Origin: JBBRHQ01 sp963738305
Lineage (GTDB): Bacteria > Actinomycetota > Thermoleophilia > Solirubrobacterales > 70-9
DNA length: 64,000 nucleotides
Direction: 5' to 3'
Assembly (NCBI GenBank): GCA_963738305.1
Contig: CAVTVU010000001.1
Span: 310,001-374,000 of the forward strand
This document shows, one piece after another, positions 56,976 to 64,000 of this stretch (positions within the stretch are counted from its first letter, which is position 1; every line of letters starts with the position of its first letter). Made by a program: the position numbers and the translations under genes. The notes beneath the pieces are model-generated. The model had not been told where the DNA came from. It made no database searches and was given only the letters and a program-made list of their open reading frames with translations.

Positions 56976-57116
56976 CTGGCGGATCCCGTCAATCTAGGGG
57001 CGTCGGTGACGGCCAAGATCGGGCGCGAAATGACGCCAATTGCGGCGTCCCGGAGCGGCTTGCGCGCGTCAGGCGTGGCACGCCGGAGGCCGACCATAAG
57101 CTCGGGTCGAGCGCCG

Positions 57117-60100
57117 ATGCCGCTGAACCTGATCCACGGACCGCCCAACTCGGGCCGCGCCGGAGTCGTCCGGCGCCGCTTCACCGAGGCGCTCGCCGCG
57201 ACCCGGTCCTCGTCCTCCCCACCCTCGACGACGTCTTCGCCTTCGAGCGCGAGCTCTGCCGCGAGGAGGGCGCCCTCCTCGGCGGCTCCATCCTGACCTT
57301 CGACGGGCTCTTCCGCGCAGGTCGCCGCAGCGCGGGCGCGCCAGCCGGCCGCGGAGCTCGGCGCGCCCAGCGCGAGCGCCTCGTCAGCGGTCGCCGCGAC
57401 CCGCGCGCGGCCGCGGATCCTGCCCGCTCCGCGGCCCGGCCCGGCTTCGCCGCGGCCGCTCGAGCTGATCGCAGAGCTGCAGGCGGCGATGCTCGATCCC
57501 TCCGCGGTCGAGGCGGCGGCGTCGCGGAGCTCGAGGATTCCGCCTACCTGGGCGAGCTGGCGGCGATCTTCCGCGCCTACTCCGAGCTGCGCGACGCGCT
57601 CGGTCTCGCGACCGCACCGCTCGCCCGCCAGGCGCATGGCCGCGCTGGAGCACGACCCCGGCTCCTGGAACGGCCGCCCGGTCTTCCTCTACGGGTTCGA
57701 CGACCTCACCCGTGAGCAGCTGCGAGCTCGTCGGCCGCGCTCGCGGCCGGCGCCCAGGTCGCCGTCGCCCTCACCTACGAGGACCGCCGGGCGCTGGCGG
57801 CCCGCGCGACCCTGCTGGAGCAGCTCCGGGAGATCGGGCCAGCCGGCGAGGAGTCGACGCGAGCCCGACCCGGCCAACACCGACAGCCCGCTCCTCTACG
57901 AGATCGAGCGCGGGCTTCGGCCGAGCCGAGCCGAGCCGCGGAGCCCGACGGCAGCCTGGTCCTGCTGCGCTCCGCCGGCGAGCGCGGGGAGGCCGAGGCG
58001 ATCGGCGGGGAGATCGCCCGGCTGCTCGCCGACGGAGAAGACCCCGGCGGCATCGCGATCGCCGTCCGCGACCCGGCCCGCGCGGGCCGCCTCCTCCGCG
58101 ACGTGCTCGAGTCCTAGCGATCCCGGTCGCGCTCGAGGCCGACGTGCCGGTGTCGGGCACGGCGACCGGCGCTGCCCTCCTGGCCCTGCTCCACGCCGCC
58201 TTCGCGACCCGCACCGCGGCCGACCTCCTCGCCTATCTGCGCGGGCCGCGCCGGGGCAGGCCCGGCGACGTCGACGGTCTCGAGCGGAAGATCCTGCGCG
58301 GGCGCCTGCGCAGCGCCGACGAGGCGGCCGGGCCTGGACGGAGATCTCCGGGCGCGAGCTGAGCGAGCTTGAGCGCTGCGCTCGGCGGCCGACGACCCCC
58401 CGAGGCTGCTGGCCCGGACCGCCGAGATCGCCCGCGACATCGCCGAGTGGCCGCTCGCCCGCGAGGCCACCGGGGCGGTGCCGGGGGTCGCCGAGGCGAG
58501 GAGCTGCGCGCCTCCGCGCAGATCGTCGCCATGCTCGAGGACCTGGGGGCCTCGAGGGCCTGGAGCCCGGCCCCGCGAGCTGATCGATCCCTTCGCAGGC
58601 TGACGTTGCCGCTCTGGCGCGGCCCGGCCGAGGGCCGGGTGCGGATCGCCAGCCCCTACCAGCTGCGGGCCGGACGCTTCAGCCACCTCTTCGTCGCCTC
58701 GCTCCAGGACGGGGAGTTCCCCCGCCGCGGGCGGCGGCAGCCCCTTCCTCTCCGACGCGCAGCGGGCCCAGCTCGGGTTGCCGGAGAGGGCCGAGACCGA
58801 GGCCGAGGAGAGATACCTCTTCTACGCCTGCCTCTCGCTGCCGCGGCGGGGGCTCTGGCTCTCCTGCCGGATCAGCGACGAGAGCGGCGGCGCCGAGCAG
58901 CCCTCGCCGCTGATCGCCGAGGTCCGGCGGTTGCTCGAGCCGGCACCCCCGGAGGACCCCAGGCCCCGGACCCCCTCGAGGCCAGCACTGGTCCGGGGAC
59001 GCGGGCTCGACCAGGTTGCCTTCGCTCCCGATAGCGCGCCGAACGAGGCCGAGCTGGCCCGCTCGCTGGCGCTCAGCCCGGCACCGCAGCGCGAGCAGAT
59101 CCTCGCCGGCCTCGACCTCGATCCGGCGATGGCCGGGCGAATCGATGCGAGCCTTGCCGCAGCCGCCGACCGGGAGGCCGCACCGCGGGCCCCCGGGCCG
59201 CTGAAGGTGCCGGCGGTGCTCGAAGAGCTGGCCGCCCGCGGAGTACGGCGGCACCGGACTCGAGACTTCACCGTCTGCTCCTATCGCTGGTTCGTCGAGC
59301 GCGAGCTGACCCGCAGCCGCTCGGCCCGGACGCCGAGGCACTCGGCAGGGCAACCTGATGCACGCGGTCCTGGAAGCGCTCTACCGGGAGCGGCCGGGCG
59401 GAGACCCGGTGCCCCGTCCCGGTTCCCTCGGACCCTGGATCGAGCGCGGCGGCGCGCTCCTCGCCGAGAAGGCCGCCGAGACCGGGCTCTCCGGCGACAC
59501 CCCGGCCGAGCGGGCGATGCGCCGGCGGATCGACCTCCTGCTCGCCGCCTTCCTGCGGCGTCGAAGCCGCGCGCGATCCCGTCCTCCTCTCCCCTCGGCT
59601 GCTCGAGGCGAACTTCGGCGGACGAGGAGAAACGAGCAAGCCGGCCCTCGACCTCGGCGGCTGGCAGCTGAAGGGACGGATCGACCGGGTCGACGTCGAT
59701 GCCGCCGGCCGCCGGGCCTGCTCCACGACTACAAGGTCGCCGCCAAGGCGAACGCGGTGCGGCCGGTTCGCCAGGAGGGCGAAGCTGCAGCTGCCCCTCT
59801 ACATGCTCGCCCTGCGCGACCTGTGGGGGATCGACCCGGCCGGCGGCGTCTACCAGCCGCTGCGCGGCGCGAAGGACCGCGGCCCCGCGGCCTGATCCGG
59901 GAGGACGCCGGCGCCGAGCTGGCGGGGTTCGAGCTGGTCGACACCGACCGGCTCGAGCGAGGAGGGCTTCGAGGGGCTGCCTCGACGAGGCCAGGGATCA
60001 CCGCCTCGAGGCGGTCGGCGGATGCGGGCCGGCGACATCGACCGTGACCCGCTCGATGACGAGTGCCCGCGCCACTGCGGCTACGCGCCGATCTGCCGGC

Positions 60101-60162
60101 GCGAGCGCGGCATCGTCCTCGACCTCCTCGACGAGGAGGACCAGCCGGAGCTGGCGGCGTGA
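57117..60162 (+). CDS. addB: AddB-like helicase-nuclease subunit with Fe-S-bound nuclease domain (many frame breaks)
   Basis: The protein has about 1010 residues. LNLIHGPPNSGRAGVVRRRF is a degenerate Walker A loop (Arg for Lys), as expected of an inactive AddB-type motor. ASPYQLRAGRFSHLFVASLQ, DGEFPRRG, and FLSDAQRAQLGLPERAETEA are AddB-typical. The nuclease has KGRIDRVDVDAAGRR and LLHDYKVAAKAN (PD-D/EXK). CSYRWF before it and CPRHCGYAPIC after it give the four Cys of the iron-staple. It processes double-strand breaks with AddA. At least 15 indels are bridged. TGA overlaps the GTG of the next gene. Confidence 0.75.
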
Positions 60163-63100
60163 CCCGGAAGCCCACACCCGAGCAGGTCGCCGCGATCGGG
60201 ACCCGGGCGCCGGAGGTGCTGCTCGAAGCGGGAGCGGGCACCGGCAAGACGGGCGTCCTGGTGGAGCGCTACTGCGACCTGATCGAGCACGAGGGCGTCG
60301 GCCCCGAGGAGATGCTCGCCTTCACCTTCACCGACCGCGCCGGCGGCCCAGCTGCGCGAGCGGATCCGCGCCGAGCTGGACCGCTCGCCGGCTCGCCGCC
60401 GCCGACCCGGCTGCCGCGCAGCGCCTCGAACGGGTGGTCGAGGAGCTGGGCGGCGCCTGGATCACGACCATCCACGGGTTCTGCCGCAGGCTGCTTGCCG
60501 CGCATCCGGTCAGCGCCGGGATCGACCCCGGCTTCCGCGTCCTCGATCGGGCCGAGGTCGCAGCGCGCGGCGCTCTCCGCCTTCGACTCAGCGCTGCGAG
60601 GAGTTCCTCAGCGCCGAGAACGACGAGGCCCGCGAGACCACCGTCGCCGCCTACGGGGTCGAGGGGCTGCGCTCGGCGGTGCTCGGCGCCCACGAGGAGC
60701 TGCGCAGCTCCGGCGAGGCCGAGCCGCAGCTTCCCGATCCGGCCAAGTCGGACCCGGTCGCCGCCCTGGCCGAGCTGGAGGAGGTCGCGGCGGCTGCTCG
60801 CGGCCACGGCAACGCGAGCCAGTGCGAGAAGGTCGAGGCGGCGCACGAGCTCGCCGCGGCACGCGGCGAGCGCCTGCCCTCGGTCGCCGAGCTACAGGCC
60901 GTCTCCTTCGAGTCGAAGCGCGCCGAGCTGGAGCCCTACGTCCAGTCCGTCGCGCAAGCGACCAAGGCGGTCGCCGAGCACGGGGGCGGCCGTGAGACCT
61001 ACGAGCAGATCCGCGAGTTGGTGCGCATCTTCGCCGAGCGCTTCCGGGAGGCGAAGGAGGAGCGCTCCGGCCTCGACTTCGAGGACCTCCAGCTGACCGC
61101 CGTCGGCCTGCTGCGCGGAAGCACCGGGCTGCGGGAGTCCTACTCGGCCCGCTTCAAGCACCTGCTGATCGACGAGTTCCAGGACACCAACGCGGTGCAG
61201 CTGGAGCTGGTCGAGCTGCTGCGGGGGCCGCAGGGCAGCGTCTTCTTCGTCGGTGACGAGTTCCAGTCGATCTACGGCTTCCGGCACGCCGATATCGAGG
61301 TCTTCCGCCGCGAGCGCGAGGTCCTCCGCTCCCGCCCCGACGGAGCGGTGCTGCCGCTGAGCGGAAACTTCCGCTCCCGCCCCGAGGTGATCTCCACCGC
61401 CAACGCGCTCGGCGAGCTACTGCTCTCGGGGTTCCGCGAGCTGACCGTCGGCAGCTCCGAGCAGGCGGAGGGCGAGCCCGCCGGGGGCGGCTGTGCGGTC
61501 GAGCTGCTCCTGACCGAGCAGAAGGGGTGGGACGAGCTGGACCTGCAGCTGCCGGTCGACGACCGCACCCCGATCAACCGGGTCGCGGAGGCGCGCTTCC
61601 TCGCGTCAGGCTGCGCGAGCTGGCCGACCAGGGGGTGCCGCCCGGTGAGATGGTCGTGCTCCTGCGGGCCTTCACCCGAGTCGACGCATACGAGGAGGCG
61701 CTGAGCGGGCCGGCCTTCGCCCCTATGTCGTCGGGGGGCGCGGCTACTGGTCCGGGCAGCAGGTCGGCGATCTGCTGGCGCTGCTGCGGGTGATCGCCAA
61801 CCCCCTCGACGACGAGGCGCTCCTCGGCGGCCTCTCCTCCCCGGCCTTCGGCATCTCCCCCGACGCCCTCTGGCTGCTGCGCCGCGCGGTCGGCCCGAGG
61901 CGGCATCTGTGGCCCGCGGTCGTAGTCGCCGCCGGCGCCGGTGAGCGACAGCTCGCCGAGCCGCATTGGCTCGCCCACCTGCCCGCCGAGGACGTCGAGT
62001 CGCTGAGCGCCCTGGAGGCGATGGTCGCCGAGCTGCGCGAGGCCGGCTCGCGGCTGCCCCTCGAGGGGCTCGTCGAGCGGTGCTGGCGGCCAGCGGCTAC
62101 GACCTCGCGGTGCTGATGCGCCGGCCGGGCAGGATGCGGTTCTCCAACGTCCGCAAGCTGATGCGGATGGCGCGCAACTACGAGGCCGCGGAGGGACGTG
62201 ACCTGAGGGGCTTCCTCGAATTCGCCGAGTTCCGCGCCGGCCTCGACGAGGAGCCGGCAGCCGCGACCGAGTCCGAGGGCCACGACGGCGTCCGGGTGAT
62301 GACCGTCCACAACGCCAAGGGCCTCGAGTACGGGGTCGTCGCGGTCCCCTCGCTCGATCGCCGGCTGCTGGCCGGGGCCCCTCCCCCGCTGCGGCTCGGC
62401 CCGCCCGGCGAAGGGCCGAGGAAGGTGGGGATGCGGCTCGCCCGGGTCGGCGGCGCCCCGCTGCGGCTGTTCGACTACGACGAGATCTGCGAGCAGGCGG
62501 ACATGCTCGCCTCCGAGGAGGAGCGCCGCCTCTTCTACGTCGCAGCCACGCGGGCCCGCCGCCGGCTGATCCTCAGCGGGATCAGGCGGGAGAAGCCCTC
62601 CGCCCCCGTCCACGGGACCCCGATCCTCGACCGCGTCCTCGCCAGTCCCGGCTTCGCGGACCTCTCCGACGGCGACACGGTCACCCTGGCGGCGCCCGCA
62701 CCGCGGGAAGGGCTCGATGCGGTCTTCTCCAAGGCGACCGTGGGGGTGCGCGTGAACGTGCCGACCGAGGAGCAGGCCGAGCGGCTCGTCGCGACGACCC
62801 GCACGCCGCAGCCCGGGGCGGAGCTCGCCGGCGGCCGGCCGCCGATCCTCACCCCCTCCGAGCCGCCGGCCCCGCTGCGCCCCCTCTCCTACTCGGCCCT
62901 ACGTGAGCACGAGCGCTGCGGCTTTCGCTTCTACGCGGAACGGGTGCTGGGGATGCAGGCGCCGGAGGGCAGGGGCGTCGGCGCGGCCGAACGGAGCGAG
63001 CGCTTTGGCTTCGGCAGCGCCGTCCACTCCCTGCTCGAGCTCTCGGCCCGCCGGGGGTGGGCCGAGATGCCCGAGGACCTGGCCCGCCGCACGCTCGAGG

Positions 63101-63654
63101 CGGAGGGCCTGAGCCCGAGCCCGGAGCTGGTCGAGGCTGCGATCGAGCGGGTGCGCGGCTGGACCGAGTCAGAGTTGTGCGCCGAGCTTGGCGCCACCGG
63201 CACCCGGGTCAGGCCAGAGCTGCCGATCCTGCTCGAGCTCGGCGGCGCCATCATCCGCGGCTCGATCGACCTGATGGCCGAGCCGGAGTCGGGCCCGCCG
63301 ACGGTGATCGACTACAAGACCGACCGCCTCGGCGACTCCTCGCCGGCGGAGCGGGCGGCGGGCTATGAGATCCAGCGGCTGCTCTACGCGCTGGCCGCCG
63401 CCGAGGCGACCGGCGCCGAGTCGGTGCGGGTCGGGTACGTCTTCCTCGAACGGCCCGCGGAGCCGGTCCTCAGCGAGCTGGGCCCCGCGGAGCTGGCCGA
63501 GGCGCGGGCGACGCTGGAAGAGCGGGTCGCCGGAATCGCCGCGGGACACTTCGAGGTGACCGCCGAGCCCGACTGGCCGCTCTGCCACGACTGCCCGGCC
63601 CGCCGCCGGCTCTGCAGCGGCCCAGCGCGGGAACCGGAGGCCGCGGCGGCCTAG
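60159..63654 (+). CDS. addA: AddA/UvrD-type helicase-nuclease subunit (frame broken)
   Basis: The protein has about 1160 residues. Walker A LLEAGAGTGKTGVLVERY, motif Ia FTFTDRAAAQLRER, motif II LLIDEFQDTN, GDEFQSIYGFRHADIEVF, LSGNFRSRPEVI, VMTVHNAKGLEYGVVAVPSL and LFYVAATRARRRL are superfamily 1A motifs. The C-terminus is a RecB-type nuclease (GSIDLMAEPESG, TVIDYKTDRLGDSS) bracketed by CGFRFYAERVL and CHDCPARRRLC, so this subunit also carries an iron-staple-like Cys set. Breaks cluster at 60345-60600 and 61605-62090; the last 1.5 kb is clean. Confidence 0.82.
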
Positions 63655-63689
63655 CTGGTCTCCTGCGGGAGCCAGACGGCGACTCGGGC

Positions 63690-63941
63690 CTAGGAGGGTT
63701 CTTGCGAATCGGCGGCCTGAGCCGGCTCCTGCTCGAGGCGCGCCGCCAGCTCGTCGAGTCGCAGCTCCTTCAGCCCCGCCCCGACCGAGTCGAGCTCGCC
63801 CGCGCAGTAGGTGACCAGCTCCTGGCCCTCCTTGCAGAGGTCGAGCGTCTCGCGCAGGCCGGCCTGGCCGGAGTCGAGCCGCTCGATGATCCCCTCCAGC
63901 CTCGCGACCGCCGCCTCGTAGCTCTCCGGTGCCTCGCTCAC
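63690..63941 (-). CDS. xseB: Exodeoxyribonuclease VII small subunit
   Basis: The 83-residue protein is intact. SYEAAVARLEGIIERLDSGQ, AGLRETLDLCKEGQELVTYC and LKELRLDEL match XseB, an antiparallel helical hairpin that assembles on the large subunit XseA for single-strand DNA degradation. The GTG start at 63941 overlaps the TGA of the gene upstream, the usual xseA-xseB arrangement. Confidence 0.93.
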   Translation of the reverse strand: MSEAPESYEAAVARLEGIIERLDSGQAGLRETLDLCKEGQELVTYCAGELDSVGAGLKELRLDELAARLEQEPAQAADSQEPS

Positions 63942-64000
63942 TCGCCTTCCCCCTTCGCCGTCGTTTGGTCCCCCTTCCCCGTGGATTGGTCCTCCGTCGA
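63938..64000 (-). CDS. C-terminal tail of the gene upstream of xseB (partial, probably xseA)
   Basis: Twenty codons reading STEDQSTGKGDQTTAKGEGE end in TGA 63940-63938. From the coupling to xseB this should be the large subunit of exodeoxyribonuclease VII. The tail is low-complexity, with two near repeats of DQ-T-KG, and carries no diagnostic motif. Confidence 0.5.
   Translation of the reverse strand, partial: STEDQSTGKGDQTTAKGEGE

Noticed and set aside
1..64000. CRISPR arrays, rRNA operons or riboswitches
   Set aside because: No regularly spaced repeats, rRNA-like stretches or known riboswitch cores were seen on reading through the window.

Overview
The window is about 70% G+C with frequent GTG/TTG starts and 1- or 4-base gene overlaps (ATGA, GTGA, TGATG). 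Together with the gene content this suggests an actinobacterium, possibly Thermoleophilia/Solirubrobacterales; that placement is inference. No rRNA, tRNA or CRISPR array was seen. Many reading frames in the G+C-rich parts are broken by single-base indels, nearly all one extra base, while genes in the lower-G+C block at 26-31 kb are intact. I read these as sequence errors and give gene limits spanning the corrected frames.

Layout. (1) 1-6.5 kb: C1/redox operon with an FMN-binding glutamate-synthase-like protein, an NAD-linked molybdenum formate dehydrogenase (fused NuoE-NuoF subunit, ferredoxin-like subunit, Cys-type catalytic subunit) and the sulfurtransferase FdhD. (2) 6.5-7.8 kb: convergent two-gene HTH/nucleotidyltransferase module behind a 9-bp inverted repeat, resembling toxin-antitoxin or defence pairs. 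(3) 7.8-41 kb: a large surface or exopolysaccharide locus. It holds a sugar aminotransferase and acetyltransferases, a GH-A glycosidase, two related secreted proteins, PHP, ATP-grasp, YdjC and TylF-type enzymes, two Wzx-like flippases, an O-antigen ligase-like polymerase, a Wzz-like chain-length protein, two sulfotransferases, two NodB-like proteins, several glycosyltransferases, two sugar-nucleotide epimerases, a priming phosphoglycosyltransferase and a Gfo/Idh dehydrogenase fused to a receiver-like domain. The part at about 26-31.2 kb has clearly lower G+C and carries second copies of the flippase and the NodB-like gene. (4) 41-47.4 kb: small accessory genes (quinone oxidoreductase, lipoprotein, an antitoxin with a decayed ParE-like toxin, three SnoaL-like proteins, a DHFR-fold reductase). 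(5) 47.4-53.2 kb: an integrative element in the 3' end of a SufT/PaaD-like gene, bounded by 25-bp direct repeats, with GTTTGCA tandem motifs at each end. It carries a restriction enzyme, a two-module DNA methyltransferase, an excisionase, a decayed tyrosine recombinase and a DUF4238 protein. (6) 53.2-64 kb: chromosomal housekeeping genes: sufT-like, fxsA, HAD phosphatase, an AddB/AddA-type helicase-nuclease pair, xseB and the tail of its upstream partner.

How the genes work together. The formate dehydrogenase genes should form one soluble NAD-reducing complex matured by FdhD. The polysaccharide genes cover priming, sugar-nucleotide synthesis, assembly, export, chain-length control and decoration (acetyl, sulfate, methyl, deacetylation). 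The element combines a restriction-modification system and a DUF4238 protein in a defence-type cargo that can probably no longer move by itself, because its integrase is truncated.
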